64,000 nt of DNA from Saccharothrix sp. (GCF_031180885.1 NZ_JAPSLK010000028.1:1-64000); one strand, 5' to 3'; positions 48,261-63,039 are shown, counted from the first letter of the stretch. Program-made: numbers and translations. The notes: generated by a model not told the origin, from the sequence alone.

Positions 48261-49760
48261 ATGCCCGGCCCGACGAGGCTCCTCGGATGCGCCCTCGCCG
48301 TCGCGACCCTCACCGCCTGCGCCCCCGGTGTCGCGGACCCCGCGCCGCCCGCCGCGTCCCAGGCGACGACGACCACGACGAAGAAGCCCGCGCCGAGCAG
48401 ACCCGCGCAGCCGGTCAAGCCCGTCACCACCGACCGCGGCCGGCAGAGCCCCGGCGTCATCGCCGCGGGTTTCGAGGCCCCGTACAACTACGCCCCCTCC
48501 GTGATGCTGGAGGGCGGCCGGTACCGGATGTGGTGGTGCAGCCAGGTCCGCCACGCCGAACCCGGCGGTGACGACGTCCTCTACGCCGACAGCGCCTCCC
48601 CGGACGGCGGGTTCGCCGGGCCCGACGGCAGCTCCGCGCTGGCCGTCCTGTCCGGCAGCACCCACGGCTGGGACGGCGTGCACACCTGCGACCCGTCCGT
48701 CCTCAAGGTCGGCGGCACCTACTACATGTACTACACGGGCGCGCCCGGCGACGTGCCGTTCGGCAGCCTGGTCGGCGTCGCCACCAGCCCGGACGGCATC
48801 AACTGGACCCGCGCGGCGGGCGGCAACCCGATCCTCGGCCCGGCCAACGACACCATCCGGGACAACCACTACGGCAGCGGCCAGCCGTCCGCGGTGTACG
48901 TGGACGGCTGGTTCTACCTGCTCTTCACCGACACCACCGCCAAGGCCGCCGGCTGGAACGGCGCGGGTCAGTTCGTGCTGCGCGCCAAGGACCCGACCTT
49001 CGGCAGCCAGGTCGAGGCGCTCGGCGCGGCCGGCTGGGAGAAGGTCGCCGACACCCGCAAGCCACGCACCCGGTCCGTGGTGGACGCGTTCAGCGCCGAC
49101 TGGATGTACGTGGACGCGCTGCGGGCCTTCCTGATCGCCCACTCGACCGACGCGGGCACCACGCTGACCTTCTGGAACCACGACTTCGCCACCCAGCCGT
49201 TCCCGCCGCTCCACATCCCCGGCCCGTGGAAGGAAGGCCCCGGCCTGGTCCGGACGCCGGAGGGCCACGCGCCGATCTCCGCCGAGGACCCCTGCGGGCG
49301 GATGTCCGTGGACGTCATGCGCGCCACCGTCACCGGCGCGGCGGGCGCGCCCACCGACATCGGCCACTTCGGCCTGGACCTGGTCAACATCCCGGGCTGC
49401 CGCACCAAGGCGCAGGCGTCGGTGCTCAACGGGTTCGCGGTGCCGTCCCCGGAGAACACCATCGACCTGGTCGTGGACGGCAAGGTGGTCCGGGTGGAAC
49501 GCCGATCGGTGACCGACCGCCTGGCCACCCGCGTTCTCGCCCAGCGCCCGGACATCGTGGACGAGCTGCCCGTGGTGGCCCGCATCCCGGCCGGCGTGAA
49601 GGCGGTGCGCGCGCCCAACGGCCAGACCGGACTGCTGGTGGACGGCAAGCTGTGGCGGGTGGGGCCGGAGGAGGTGGCGAAGCTGAACTCGTCGCCGGTC
49701 ACACCGGTCACCCAGCAGCAGTGGGACGCCTTCGACCACGCGGGCGCCCTGAACCGCTAG
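48261..49760 (+). CDS. secreted lipoprotein, five-bladed beta-propeller (GH43/GH32-like fold)
   Basis: 499 aa from ATG 48261. Lipobox LTAC within the first 22 residues, then a Thr/Pro spacer. YAPSVMLEGGRYRMWWCSQ, TCDPSVLKVGGTYYMYYTG and YGSGQPSAVYVDGWFYLLFTD are blades of the kind in beta-fructosidase/GH43 superfamily proteins. A typical catalytic triad was not confirmed, so enzymatic activity is open. A C-terminal region of about 110 residues is extra. Confidence 0.8.
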   Translation: MPGPTRLLGCALAVATLTACAPGVADPAPPAASQATTTTTKKPAPSRPAQPVKPVTTDRGRQSPGVIAAGFEAPYNYAPSVMLEGGRYRMWWCSQVRHAEPGGDDVLYADSASPDGGFAGPDGSSALAVLSGSTHGWDGVHTCDPSVLKVGGTYYMYYTGAPGDVPFGSLVGVATSPDGINWTRAAGGNPILGPANDTIRDNHYGSGQPSAVYVDGWFYLLFTDTTAKAAGWNGAGQFVLRAKDPTFGSQVEALGAAGWEKVADTRKPRTRSVVDAFSADWMYVDALRAFLIAHSTDAGTTLTFWNHDFATQPFPPLHIPGPWKEGPGLVRTPEGHAPISAEDPCGRMSVDVMRATVTGAAGAPTDIGHFGLDLVNIPGCRTKAQASVLNGFAVPSPENTIDLVVDGKVVRVERRSVTDRLATRVLAQRPDIVDELPVVARIPAGVKAVRAPNGQTGLLVDGKLWRVGPEEVAKLNSSPVTPVTQQQWDAFDHAGALNR

Positions 49761-49802
49761 CGGGCGCCTCGAACCGCTAACGGGATCGGAACCGCTAGCG
49801 GG
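49751..49802. repeat. three palindromic units at the convergent gene ends
   Basis: ccgctagcgg at 49754-49763 and 49792-49801, and ccgctaacgg at 49774-49783, each preceded by gaa or ga. The first contains the lipoprotein stop TAG and the third the B-4DMT stop TAG (minus strand). Confidence 0.85.
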
Positions 49803-50205
49803 AACGGGACCCGTCGGGCTGTGGCAAGGCGTTGCCGAGCGCCAGCCCGATGCCGGCCGACGCCATGACCAGCAACGCCGTGAACGCCGCGCCACCGGTC
49901 AGCGCCGCACCCAGCGACTCCAAACCCGTCTGGTCGACCACCAGCGACTTGCCGGCCACCCCGGCCACCCCGGCGACCGGCCCGGCCACCAGCGCCGCGA
50001 AGAACCAGACCATGCCCGGCCCCTCCAGCTGCCGCCACGCGTCCAGCGCGCCCCACAGCACGCCCGCCACGAGCACCAGACCCAGCGCGATGTAGCGCAG
50101 CGACGACGAGGCCCCGGGGCTGTGCACGGCCACCGCGTCCGTGCCGACCTGCACCCCGCCGTGCAGCAATCCCATCCAGAGCCCTCGGGGCAGCCACCTG
50201 CGCAT
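49795..50205 (-). CDS. B-4DMT family small membrane protein
   Basis: 136 aa with four hydrophobic helices (about 34-52, 65-85, 100-122 and a shorter first). It resembles the small actinobacterial B-4DMT transporter-like proteins found next to aminopeptidase P and efp. No motif reveals a substrate. Confidence 0.72.
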   Translation of the reverse strand: MRRWLPRGLWMGLLHGGVQVGTDAVAVHSPGASSSLRYIALGLVLVAGVLWGALDAWRQLEGPGMVWFFAALVAGPVAGVAGVAGKSLVVDQTGLESLGAALTGGAAFTALLVMASAGIGLALGNALPQPDGSRSR

Positions 50206-50257
50206 GGGCCCACCCTAGGCCACTGTGAACCCACGCCGATGCCTCTAGGCTGCGGGT

Positions 50258-51343
50258 ATGCCGCACGCGACACGCCGCGCCGCCCTGCGCGCCACGCTCC
50301 GGGACCGGGAGCTGGACGCCCTGCTGGTGACCAACCTGCTCAACATCCGCTACCTCACCGGGTTCACCGGGTCCAACGCCGCGCTCCTGGTGTCCGCCGA
50401 GTCGGACGCCGCCAGCGTGTTCTGCACCGACGGCCGCTACCTCACCCAGGCCGAGCGCCAGGTGCCGGACCTGGAGCGGGTCATCGACCGGCCCTGCGAC
50501 CTCGCGCTGGCCCAGCGCGCGCACAAGGACGGCAACCGGCGCGCGGGTTTCGAGAGCAACCACGTCACCGTCGAGGGCCTGGACGCGCTGGGCGAGGCCG
50601 CCGAGGACGTCGAGCTGGTCCGCGCGCCCGGCCTGGTCGAGCAGTTGCGGCTGGTCAAGGACGACGCGGAGGTCGAGGCGCTGCGCATGGCGTGCGCCGC
50701 CGCCGACCGGGCGCTGGCGAGCCTCATCGAGCACGGCGGCCTGCGCGCGGGCCGCACCGAGCGGGAGATCGCGCGCGAGCTGGAGAGCCGGATGCTCGAC
50801 CACGGCGCGGCCGGCCCCAGCTTCGAGTCGATCGTGGCGACCGGCGCGAACTCCGCCGTCCCGCACCACCGGCCCACCGACGCGGTCGTGCACGCGGGCG
50901 ACTTCGTGAAGCTGGACTTCGGCGCGCTGGTCGACGGCTACCACTCCGACATGACCCGCACCCTGGTCGTCGGCCCGGCCGCGGACTGGCAGCGGGAGCT
51001 GTACGAGCTGGTCGCGACCTCGCAGGCGGCCGGGCGGCACGCGCTCGTGCCGGGCGCGGCGGTGTCGGACGTGGACCGGGCGGCGCGCGAGGTGATCGAG
51101 CAGGCGGGCTACGGGGAGCAGTTCCTGCACGGTCTGGGGCACGGCGTGGGCCTGCAGATCCACGAGGCTCCGGCGCTGTCGAAGGCGGGTGACGGTACAC
51201 TTCTGCCCGGTATGACGGTCACCGTCGAACCCGGTGTGTACCTGGCCGGGAGGGGCGGAGTCCGCATCGAGGACACGCTCGTGGTGCGCGAAGGCGGCCC
51301 CGAACTCCTCACCCTGACCACGAAAGAGCTAGTGGTCGTCTGA
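50258..51343 (+). CDS. M24 aminopeptidase P family protein (Xaa-Pro peptidase)
   Basis: 361 aa. Creatinase N-terminal domain (1-125) then the pita-bread catalytic domain with metal ligands Asp in LDFGALVDGYHSDMTRT, His in GLGHGVGLQIHEAP and Glu in VTVEPGVY and RIEDT. ATG 50258 chosen; promoter shared with the divergent B-4DMT gene. Commonly adjoins efp, as here. Confidence 0.93.
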   Translation: MPHATRRAALRATLRDRELDALLVTNLLNIRYLTGFTGSNAALLVSAESDAASVFCTDGRYLTQAERQVPDLERVIDRPCDLALAQRAHKDGNRRAGFESNHVTVEGLDALGEAAEDVELVRAPGLVEQLRLVKDDAEVEALRMACAAADRALASLIEHGGLRAGRTEREIARELESRMLDHGAAGPSFESIVATGANSAVPHHRPTDAVVHAGDFVKLDFGALVDGYHSDMTRTLVVGPAADWQRELYELVATSQAAGRHALVPGAAVSDVDRAAREVIEQAGYGEQFLHGLGHGVGLQIHEAPALSKAGDGTLLPGMTVTVEPGVYLAGRGGVRIEDTLVVREGGPELLTLTTKELVVV

Positions 51344-51376
51344 CGCCCGAACACACGTAACAGGAGAAGCCCACCC

Positions 51377-51940
51377 GTGGCCACGACCAACGACCTCAAG
51401 AACGGCCTGGTGCTGAACCTCGACGGCCAGCTGTGGACCGTCACCGCGTTCCAGCACGTCAAGCCGGGCAAGGGCGGCGCCTTCGTGCGCACCACGTTGA
51501 AGCACGTCCTGTCCGGCAAGGTCGTGGACAAGACCTTCAACGCGGGCACCAAGGTCGACACGGCCACCGTGGACAAGCGGAACATGACCTACCTGTACAA
51601 GGAGGGTTCCGACTTCATCTTCATGGACGGCGAGACCTACGACCAGATCCCGGTCCCGGCCGAGACCGTGGGCGACGCCGCCAACTACATGCTGGAGAAC
51701 CAGGAGGCGATGGTCGCCACCCACGAGGGCGTCCCGCTGTTCGTGGAGCTGCCGACCAGCGTCGAGCTGGTCATCCAGCACACCGACCCGGGCCTGCAGG
51801 GCGACCGCAGCACCGGCGGCACCAAGCCCGCCACCCTGGAGACCGGCGCGGAGATCCAGGTCCCGCTGTTCGTGACGACCGGCGAGAAGATCAAGGTCGA
51901 CACCCGCGACGGCCGCTACCTCGGCCGGGTCAACAACTGA
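51377..51940 (+). CDS. efp: elongation factor P
   Basis: 187 aa from GTG 51377 with AGGAG upstream. Tip lysine at position 32 in [11 protein letters not shown], which promotes peptide bonds at polyproline. Three OB-like domains of normal length; [17 protein letters not shown]-type end (here [16 protein letters not shown]). Confidence 0.98.
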   Translation: MATTNDLKNGLVLNLDGQLWTVTAFQHVKPGKGGAFVRTTLKHVLSGKVVDKTFNAGTKVDTATVDKRNMTYLYKEGSDFIFMDGETYDQIPVPAETVGDAANYMLENQEAMVATHEGVPLFVELPTSVELVIQHTDPGLQGDRSTGGTKPATLETGAEIQVPLFVTTGEKIKVDTRDGRYLGRVNN

Positions 51941-51941
51941 C

Positions 51942-52361
51942 ATGGGCGCTCGGAGCAAGGCCCGCAAGCGCGCGGTCGACGTCCTGTACGAGGCCGACCT
52001 GCGGGCCATGGACCCGGTGACCCTGCTCGCGGAGCGGGTGGGCTCCCCGGACGTCCCGCCGATCAACGACTACACGGTGGGCCTGGTCGAGGGCGTCACC
52101 GCGCACCGGGCCCGGATCGACGACCTGATCTCCGAGCACTCGGAGGGCTGGACGCTGCAGCGCATGCCCGGGGTGGACCGGGCGGTGCTGCGGGTCGGCC
52201 TGTACGAGCTGCTGTGGGCGGCGGACGTGCCGGACGCGGTGGCCATCGACGAGGCGGTCGAGCTGGCCAAGCAGCTGTCGACCGACGACTCGCCCCGGTT
52301 CGTCAACGGCGTGCTGGGCCGGATCGCGGTCATCGCGGACCAGCTCCGAGCGGTGCTCTAG
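51942..52361 (+). CDS. nusB: transcription antitermination factor NusB
   Basis: 139 aa, ATG 51942 one base after efp. ARKRAVDVLYEADLRA, NDYTVGLVEGV, LQRMPGVDRAVLRVGLYEL and DDSPRFVNGVLGRI are NusB signatures. It binds boxA RNA with NusE in rRNA operons. Confidence 0.97.
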   Translation: MGARSKARKRAVDVLYEADLRAMDPVTLLAERVGSPDVPPINDYTVGLVEGVTAHRARIDDLISEHSEGWTLQRMPGVDRAVLRVGLYELLWAADVPDAVAIDEAVELAKQLSTDDSPRFVNGVLGRIAVIADQLRAVL

Positions 52362-52375
52362 ACGCGCGTCACGCG

Positions 52376-52407
52376 ACCCCCGGCTGCTTGCGGCGGCCGG
52401 GGGTTTT
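52376..52407 (+). terminator. intrinsic terminator after nusB
   Basis: cccccggc (52377-52384) pairs with gccggggg (52396-52403) and is followed by TTTT; 15 nt after the stop. Confidence 0.92.
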
Positions 52408-52459
52408 CGTGTGCCCGAGCGTGGTGCGGCGGATGCCCTGCTGTCGGAGCGCACGTCCG

Positions 52460-52486
52460 CCGGCCGCCCTCCACGTGAGCGGCCGG
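52460..52486 (-). terminator. hairpin after bldD
   Basis: ccggccgc (52460-52467) and gcggccgg (52479-52486) around an 11-nt loop, 20 nt beyond the bldD stop on the minus strand. Confidence 0.65.
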
Positions 52487-52506
52487 GTCCGTCCCTCGTG
52501 GGTCGT

Positions 52507-52995
52507 TCAGTCTTCCTTGGCCGGTCGGGCCTCGGGAGGCAGCACGCCCCAGTCGATGAGCTGCTCGGTCAGCTCGCCCGGCGTCATGTCGTAGATGATC
52601 GCCAGGGAGCGCAGGTCCTCGGTGCGGATGGAGAGGACCTTGCCGTTGTAGTCGCCGCGCTGGCTCTGGATGGTGGCCGCGTACCGCGCGAGCGGGCCCA
52701 CCTTCTCCGCCGGGAGCTGTTGCAGCCGTTCGAGGTTGATCACGATCTTCGTCGCGGGTTCGGCGCCCGAGGGCACGCGACCCTCGGGGAGCAGCTCCGC
52801 GACCGGGACACCGTAGAAGTCGGCCAGCTCCGCGAGCTTCTGCACGGTCACGGCTCGGTCTCCGCGCTCGTACGAGCCGACGACCACGGCCTTCCAGCGA
52901 CCGCCGGACTTCTGCTCGACGCCGTGCAAAGACAAGCCCTGCTGCTGGCGGATCGCGCGGAGCTTTGCCCCCAGCGCCTTGGCGTAGTCGCCCAT
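52507..52995 (-). CDS. bldD: developmental master regulator BldD
   Basis: 162 aa. N-terminal XRE helix-turn-helix (GLSLHGVEQKSGGRWKA, SYERGDRAVTVQKLAEL) and C-terminal domain with the cyclic di-GMP signature RxD-x8-RxxD, here R113-G-D115 and R124-T-E-D127. c-di-GMP-loaded BldD represses sporulation genes during vegetative growth. It is convergent with nusB and divergent from the pyr operon; a BldD box lies 65 nt upstream. Confidence 0.97.
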   Translation of the reverse strand: MGDYAKALGAKLRAIRQQQGLSLHGVEQKSGGRWKAVVVGSYERGDRAVTVQKLAELADFYGVPVAELLPEGRVPSGAEPATKIVINLERLQQLPAEKVGPLARYAATIQSQRGDYNGKVLSIRTEDLRSLAIIYDMTPGELTEQLIDWGVLPPEARPAKED

Positions 52996-53060
52996 GTGGC
53001 GGTTCTCCGTTCATTCGCCCCGTCAGCCGGTAGGGGACTGCCGCGGGGAGGCTTAGATCA

Positions 53061-53073
53061 ATACGCAGAGTAA
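53061..53073. promoter_or_regulatory. BldD box (autoregulation)
   Basis: ATACGCAGAGTAA fits the BldD consensus TnACnC(A/T)GnGTnA at all but the first fixed position, 66-78 nt upstream of the bldD start. Confidence 0.7.
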
Positions 53074-53207
53074 TGATTGCTCTCCGTGGTCACCAGGTCA
53101 AGCTGATCTCGCCGGCCCGGGTGGGCGAGACCACGTGGACCACCCGGTCGATTGACCCCCGGAGCCTGATACGGTGCTGGTCAACCCGGTCACAACCGGG
53201 TGTCCGA

Positions 53208-53249
53208 CGTCCTTTAAGGACCCGTCCAGCGAGGCGGGGAAGGAGGTCC
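53208..53249 (+). promoter_or_regulatory. pyrR leader: PyrR-binding RNA element in the pyr leader
   Basis: gtccagcgaggcgg (53224-53237) matches the conserved loop of PyrR-binding RNA, inside a stem made by cctt (53211-53214) and aagg (53240-53243) with ccc/ggg. The ribosome site GGAGG of pyrR directly follows, so PyrR binding would block translation, as known in mycobacteria. Confidence 0.75.
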
Positions 53250-53253
53250 AACC

Positions 53254-53826
53254 GTGGCGCCACGTCAACGTGGCGCGACGGACCCGGCCGGGGAGCGCGA
53301 GCTTCTCTCGGCCGGCGACGTCGCGCGCACTGTCGCCCGAATGGCCCATCAGATCATCGAGAAGACGGCTCTCGATGCACCGAGCGCACCCGAAGTAGTC
53401 CTGATGGGGATTCCAAGTCGAGGTGCTCCGCTCGCCCGCCGCCTCGCGGCGAAGATCAAGGAATTCAGCTCGGTGGCGGTACCGACCGGCACCCTGGACG
53501 TCACCCTCTACCGGGACGACCTGCGCCGGGGCCCGACTCGTCCGTTGGAGGCCACCCGGCTGCCCGAGGGCGGCATCGACGACCGCCTCGTCGTCCTCGT
53601 GGACGACGTCCTGTTCTCCGGCCGCACGATCCGCGCCGCCCTGGACGCCCTGCGCGACCACGGCCGGCCCCGCGCCGTGCAGCTGGCGGTGCTGGTCGAC
53701 CGGGGGCACCGCGAGCTGCCGATCCGCGCGGACTACGTGGGCAAGAACGTCCCCACCGCCCGGTCCGAGGAGGTCCACGTGCTGCTGGAGGAGTTCGACC
53801 AGCGGGACGGGGTGGTGCTGCGGTGA
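53254..53826 (+). CDS. pyrR: PyrR bifunctional regulator/uracil phosphoribosyltransferase
   Basis: 190 aa from GTG 53254 with GGAGG upstream. PRPP-binding [20 protein letters not shown], flexible loop TLYRDDL, and the RNA-binding basic N-terminal half ([13 protein letters not shown]). First gene of the pyr operon, GTGA overlap with pyrB. Confidence 0.96.
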   Translation: MAPRQRGATDPAGERELLSAGDVARTVARMAHQIIEKTALDAPSAPEVVLMGIPSRGAPLARRLAAKIKEFSSVAVPTGTLDVTLYRDDLRRGPTRPLEATRLPEGGIDDRLVVLVDDVLFSGRTIRAALDALRDHGRPRAVQLAVLVDRGHRELPIRADYVGKNVPTARSEEVHVLLEEFDQRDGVVLR

Positions 53827-54755
53827 GGCACCTGCTGTCCACCGAGGGCATCGACCCGGCGGACGCCACCGCGATCCTCGACACGGCCGCGAACCTCAAG
53901 CAGTCGCTGGAGGGCCGTGAGGTGCGCAAACTGCCCACCCTGCGCGGCCGGACCGTGATCACGATGTTCTACGAGAACTCCACCCGGACCCGGGTGAGCT
54001 TCGAGATCGCGGGCAAGTGGATGAGCGCGGACGTGGTCAACGTGTCCTCGTCGGGCTCCAGCGTCAGCAAGGGCGAGTCGCTGCGGGACACCGCACTGAC
54101 CCTGGCGGCGGCGGGCGCGGACTGCGTCATCGTGCGCCACCCGGCGTCCGGGGCGGCCCACCGGCTGGCCGACTGGCTCAAGCACACCGGCACGTCCGTG
54201 GTGAACGCCGGCGACGGGATGCACGAGCACCCGACCCAGGCCCTGCTGGACGCGGCCACGCTGCGCGAGCGGCTGGGTGACCTGCGTGACCGCCGGATCG
54301 CCATCGTCGGCGACGTCCTGCACAGCCGGGTAGCCCGCTCGAACGTCCACCTGCTCACCGCCCTGGGCGCGCACGTCACCCTGGTCGCCCCGCCGACGCT
54401 GCTGCCCAGCGGCGTGGAGCGCTGGCCGGTCACCGTCTCGCACGACCTGGACGCGGACCTGCCCAGCCAGGACGCGGTGATGCTGCTGCGCGTGCAGGCC
54501 GAGCGCATGCACGGCGGGTTCTTCCCGTCCGCCCGCGAGTACTCGATCGCCTACGGCCTCAACGAGCGCCGCCTGGCCCTGCTGCCCGACCACGCCGTCG
54601 TGCTGCACCCCGGTCCGATGCTGCGCGGGATGGAGATCGCCTCGTCGGTCGCCGACTCGCCGCGCGCGGCCATCACCGACCAGGTGCGCAACGGCGTCCA
54701 CGTGCGCATGGCCGTCCTCTACCACCTGCTTGCCCACGAGGAGGAAACCGCGTGA
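53823..54755 (+). CDS. pyrB: aspartate carbamoyltransferase catalytic subunit
   Basis: 310 aa from GTG 53823. Carbamoyl-phosphate site [23 protein letters not shown], and [11 protein letters not shown] for aspartate. Normal length. Second step of UMP synthesis. Confidence 0.98.
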   Translation: MRHLLSTEGIDPADATAILDTAANLKQSLEGREVRKLPTLRGRTVITMFYENSTRTRVSFEIAGKWMSADVVNVSSSGSSVSKGESLRDTALTLAAAGADCVIVRHPASGAAHRLADWLKHTGTSVVNAGDGMHEHPTQALLDAATLRERLGDLRDRRIAIVGDVLHSRVARSNVHLLTALGAHVTLVAPPTLLPSGVERWPVTVSHDLDADLPSQDAVMLLRVQAERMHGGFFPSAREYSIAYGLNERRLALLPDHAVVLHPGPMLRGMEIASSVADSPRAAITDQVRNGVHVRMAVLYHLLAHEEETA

Positions 54756-56035
54756 ACACCCTGATCATCAGGGGAGTACGGCCGTACGGCGAAGGCGATC
54801 CCGTGGACGTGCTCGTCCGCGACGGTGTCATCGCGGAGATCGGGGACGTCGAGGACGACGACGCCGAGGTCATCGACGGCGACGGCGCGGTCCTGCTCCC
54901 CGGCTTCGTCGACCTGCACACCCACCTGCGGGAACCGGGTCGCGAGGACACCGAGACCATCGAGACCGGGTCGCGCGCGGCGGCCCTGGGCGGCTACACG
55001 GCGGTCTTCGCCATGGCCAACACCGACCCGGTCGCGGACAACGCGGTCGTGGTCGAGCACGTGGCCCGCCGGGGCCGCGAGGTCGGTCTGGTGGACGTCC
55101 ACCCGGTCGGCGCGGTCACCGTGGGCCTCAAGGGCGAGAAGCTCGCCGAGCTGGGCACCATGGCCAAGACCGGCGTCCGGGTGTTCTCCGACGACGGCCA
55201 TTGCGTGCACGACCCGCTGATCATGCGCCGCGCGCTGGAGTACTCCAAGGCGCTGGACGTGGTGGTCGCGCAGCACGCCGAGGAGCCCCGGCTGACCGTC
55301 GGCGCGCAGGCCCACGAGGGCGAGCAGGCTTCGCGCCTGGGCCTGCAGGGCTGGCCGGCCGCCGCCGAGGAGGCCATCGTGGCCCGCGACTGCCTGCTGG
55401 CCAAGCAGGTCGACGCCCGGCTGCACGTCTGCCACGTGTCCACCTCCGGCACCGCGGACGTGCTGGCGTGGGCCAAGGCCCGGGGCACGAAGGTCTCCGC
55501 CGAGGTCACGCCGCACCACCTGCTGCTGACCGACGAGCGGCTGGAGACCTACGACCCGGTCAACAAGGTCAACCCGCCACTGCGGACCGGCGACGACGTC
55601 CAGGCGCTGCGCCGGGCGCTGGCCGAGGGCGTCATCGACTGCGTCGCCACCGACCACGCGCCGCACGCCGTGCAGGACAAGGACTGCGAGTGGTCCGCGG
55701 CCCGGCCGGGGATGCTCGGGCTCCAGACCGCGCTGTCGATCGTGGTGGAGACCATGGTCGAGACCGACCTGCTGGACTGGCGCGGCGTGGCGCGGGTGAT
55801 GAGCGAGCGCCCCGCCGCCATCGCCGGGCTGCCCGACCAGGGCCGGCCGATCGAGGTCGGCGAGCCCGCGAACCTGGTCCTGGTCGACCCCGGAGCCCGG
55901 TGGACCGTGCGCGGCGCGGAGCTGGCCAGCATCTCGGCCAACACGCCGTTCGAGGGCATGGAGCTGCCCGCCCGGGTCGTGGCCACGGTGCTGCGCGGGC
56001 GCGTCACGGCGACCAGCGGAAGGATCCCCGCATGA
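54752..56035 (+). CDS. pyrC: dihydroorotase
   Basis: 427 aa from GTG 54752. Zinc ligands His56 and His58 in [10 protein letters not shown]; further HAEEP, CHVST and TDHAPHAV. Type I (class I, long) enzyme. GTGA overlap with pyrB, ATGA overlap with the next gene. Confidence 0.97.
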   Translation: MNTLIIRGVRPYGEGDPVDVLVRDGVIAEIGDVEDDDAEVIDGDGAVLLPGFVDLHTHLREPGREDTETIETGSRAAALGGYTAVFAMANTDPVADNAVVVEHVARRGREVGLVDVHPVGAVTVGLKGEKLAELGTMAKTGVRVFSDDGHCVHDPLIMRRALEYSKALDVVVAQHAEEPRLTVGAQAHEGEQASRLGLQGWPAAAEEAIVARDCLLAKQVDARLHVCHVSTSGTADVLAWAKARGTKVSAEVTPHHLLLTDERLETYDPVNKVNPPLRTGDDVQALRRALAEGVIDCVATDHAPHAVQDKDCEWSAARPGMLGLQTALSIVVETMVETDLLDWRGVARVMSERPAAIAGLPDQGRPIEVGEPANLVLVDPGARWTVRGAELASISANTPFEGMELPARVVATVLRGRVTATSGRIPA

Positions 56036-56510
56036 CCCGCGTGCTGCTGTCCCTGGCGATCCTGGCCGTGTTCCTGCTGTGCCTCTACGGCATGTGGCGC
56101 GGCTGGCAGAACCGCGCGAAGCGCCAGTCCGCGCTGCCCGCCTTCCCCCAGCCGCCCGCCGCCCCCGGCGCGGCGACGCTGGAGGCGACCGGCGTCTACG
56201 TGGGCACGACCATCGGCGAGAACTGGCAGGACCGGGTCGCCGTGGGCGACATCGGCCACCGCGCCGAGGCGACGTTGAAGCTGACCGACACCGGTGTGCT
56301 GGTCGAGCGCACCGGCGCGAGCCCGATGTGGATCCCGTTGGAGGACGTCCTGGACGCCCGCACCGCCCGCGGCCTCGCGGGCAAGGTGATGGGCCCGGAC
56401 GGCCTGCTGGTGGTGCGCTGGCAGAACGCCGGCCACACCTTCGACACCGGGTTCCGCGGCGACGACAAGGACGTGTACGAGCAGTGGGTGCAGGCACTGG
56501 GAGGCCGAAA

Positions 56511-56514
<4 letters not shown>
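56032..56514 (+). CDS. membrane protein with PH-like domain
   Basis: 160 aa from ATG 56032. One N-terminal membrane helix (about 4-22), Pro-rich spacer, then a beta-rich domain ([34 protein letters not shown]). Such a gene regularly sits between pyrC and carA in actinomycetes; function unknown. Overlaps both neighbours by 4 nt. Confidence 0.85.
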
Positions 56515-57638
<1,124 letters not shown>

Positions 57639-57639
57639 C

Positions 57640-60935
<3,296 letters not shown>

Positions 60936-60939
<4 letters not shown>

Positions 60940-61754
60940 CGTTCGCCCAGCGGCTGGCCAAGGCCGTCTCGCAGCACGGACCGCTCTGCGTGGGCATCGA
61001 CCCGCACCCCGGCCTGCTGGACGCCTGGGGGCTGCCCCGGGACGTCCCGGGGCTGGAGCGGTTCGCGCTGACCTGCGTGGAGGCGTTCGGCGGCCACGTG
61101 GCCCTGGTGAAGCCGCAGGCGGCGTTCTTCGAGTCGTACGGCTCGAAAGGCGTGGCGGTGCTCGAACGCGTCCTGGCGGACCTCAGGGACGCCGGAACGG
61201 CCGTCCTGGTGGACGCCAAGCGCGGGGACATCGGGTCGACCATGGCCGCGTACGCGCAGGCGTACCTGTCCGACGGCTCGCCGCTGGCCGGTGACGCGGT
61301 CACCCTGTCGCCCTACCTCGGGTTCGGCTCCTTGGAGCCGGCGCTCGAAGCCGCACGGGCGAGCGGGCGCGGCGTGTTCGTGCTCGCCCGCACGTCCAAC
61401 CCGGAAGGGGCCTCCGTGCAGTGCGCGGGGGTCCCCTCCGGGGGCTCCGTCGCGCAGTCGGTGGTGGACGAGGCGGCCCGCCGCAACGCGGGCGCGGAGC
61501 CGCTGGGCGACGTCGGCCTGGTCGTCGGCGCGACCCTCGACCGGCTCGACATCGACCTGTCTGACCTGCACGGATACGTCCTGGCGCCGGGCTTCGGCGC
61601 CCAGGGCGCGACCGTGGCGGACCTGCGCCGGCTGTTCGGCGACGACCTGCGCGGGGTGCTGCCGACCAGCTCCCGGGACGTCCTCAGGCACGGTCCGGAC
61701 TCCGCATCCTTGCGGTCTGCGGCGCGGCGGGTGGGGGACGACCTCGGGATGTGA
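60936..61754 (+). CDS. pyrF: orotidine 5'-phosphate decarboxylase, type 2
   Basis: 272 aa from ATG 60936 (ATGA overlap with carB). Catalytic Lys95 in [22 protein letters not shown] and LAPGFGAQG are type 2 signatures. Last step to UMP; pyrD and pyrE are not in the window. Confidence 0.97.
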
Positions 61755-62057
61755 TCACCATCAAATCGCGACACGCTTTGCGGTGTCCGCTCACCTGCGT
61801 AAACGTTGCCTGGTACGGTCCAGGCCACCGACGGGTCCATACCCCATCGAGCGCATACCACAGGGGTCGTGCGCAGGGCGTTACCGGTGGCGGTGGCGGA
61901 GGCGTCGGAGGGTGTTGGTACTACTACCACCCGCCGCGGCAACCAGGCGCTGGAAAAGTTTCACCTGACTGGGACCACCTTGCGCCCAGGCAATTGCGCT
62001 TGGAGTACGGTCGCGGCACCGATCCAGAATTGAAATTCCCACACCACGGAGGAAATC
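61755..62057 (+). promoter_or_regulatory. 303-bp gap, promoter region of mihF
   Basis: No gene recognised; base composition is lower in GC than flanking genes. A TACGGT hexamer at 62006-62011 about 50 nt before the mihF start is a plausible -10, with TTGCGC further upstream as a loose -35 (spacing is not ideal). A ggaggaaat ribosome site ends the gap. Confidence 0.45.
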
Positions 62058-62375
62058 GTGGCCCTTCCCCAGCTTACCGAGGAGCAGCGGGCCGCAGCGC
62101 TGGAGAAGGCTGCTGCCGCTCGTCGCGCTCGGGCTGAGCTCAAGGAGCGCCTCAAGCGTGGCGGCACGACCCTGACGGACGTGCTGAAGGCCGCCGAGAG
62201 CGACGAGGTCCTTGGCAAGATGAAGGTGTCCGCGCTGCTCGAGGCCCTTCCGGGCGTCGGCAAGGTTCGCGCGCAGCAGATCATGGAGCGGCTTGAGATC
62301 GCTCCGAGCCGTCGGCTGCGCGGCCTCGGCGAGCGGCAGCGCAAGGCGCTGCTCACCGAGTTCAGCGGCGAGTGA
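62058..62375 (+). CDS. mihF: mycobacterial-type integration host factor
   Basis: 105 aa from GTG 62058 with GGAGG upstream. [20 protein letters not shown] and [19 protein letters not shown] (helix-hairpin-like DNA-binding part) identify mIHF/sIHF, a nucleoid protein needed for phage-type recombination, development and metabolism. It overlaps gmk by 4 nt. Confidence 0.97.
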   Translation: MALPQLTEEQRAAALEKAAAARRARAELKERLKRGGTTLTDVLKAAESDEVLGKMKVSALLEALPGVGKVRAQQIMERLEIAPSRRLRGLGERQRKALLTEFSGE

Positions 62376-62971
62376 CTGATGGCACCGGGGCGGGGTCGGG
62401 CGTGCGCGCCCGGCCCCGCCTCACCGTCCTGAGCGGGCCGTCGGGCGTCGGCAAGTCCAGCGTGCTGGCCGAGCTGCGGCGCCTGGGGCCCGATGTGCAC
62501 TTCAGCGTCTCGGTGACCACCCGGAAGCCGAGGCCGGGCGAGGTCGACGGCGTCCACTACCGCTTCGTGGACCGGGCCGAGTTCGACGAGATGGTCCAGA
62601 ACGGCGAGCTGCTGGAGCACGCCGAGTTCGCGGGCAACTGCTACGGCACGCCCCGCGCGCCCGTCGTGGCCGCGCTGGCGTCCGGGCGACCGTCGCTGCT
62701 GGAGATCGAGCTCCAGGGCGCGCGCCAGGTCCGGGCGGCCATGCCGGAGGCCCAGCTGGTGATGCTCGCGCCCCCGTCCTGGGAGGACCTGGTGGGGCGG
62801 CTGACCGGCCGCGGCACCGAGGACCCCGCCGTGGTGGCGCGCCGGCTGGAGATCGCCCGCGAGGAGCTGGCGGCCGAACCGGAGTTCGACGAGGTCGTGG
62901 TGAACGACGACGTGAAGTCGGCCGCGACCCGCTTGCTACACTTGGTGGTCGGCCCAGCGCCCGACGCGTGA
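62372..62971 (+). CDS. gmk: guanylate kinase
   Basis: 199 aa from GTG 62372; GTG 62402 (VRARPRL) is a shorter alternative. P-loop [15 protein letters not shown]-binding [19 protein letters not shown]. Normal fold and length. Confidence 0.96.
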   Translation: MTDGTGAGSGVRARPRLTVLSGPSGVGKSSVLAELRRLGPDVHFSVSVTTRKPRPGEVDGVHYRFVDRAEFDEMVQNGELLEHAEFAGNCYGTPRAPVVAALASGRPSLLEIELQGARQVRAAMPEAQLVMLAPPSWEDLVGRLTGRGTEDPAVVARRLEIAREELAAEPEFDEVVVNDDVKSAATRLLHLVVGPAPDA

Positions 62972-63039
62972 TGGCGCGCGTCCGCGGCGGCTGCAGGACG
63001 CCACCCGCTTTGCACAACCAACCGCAGGAGCGTTGACGA

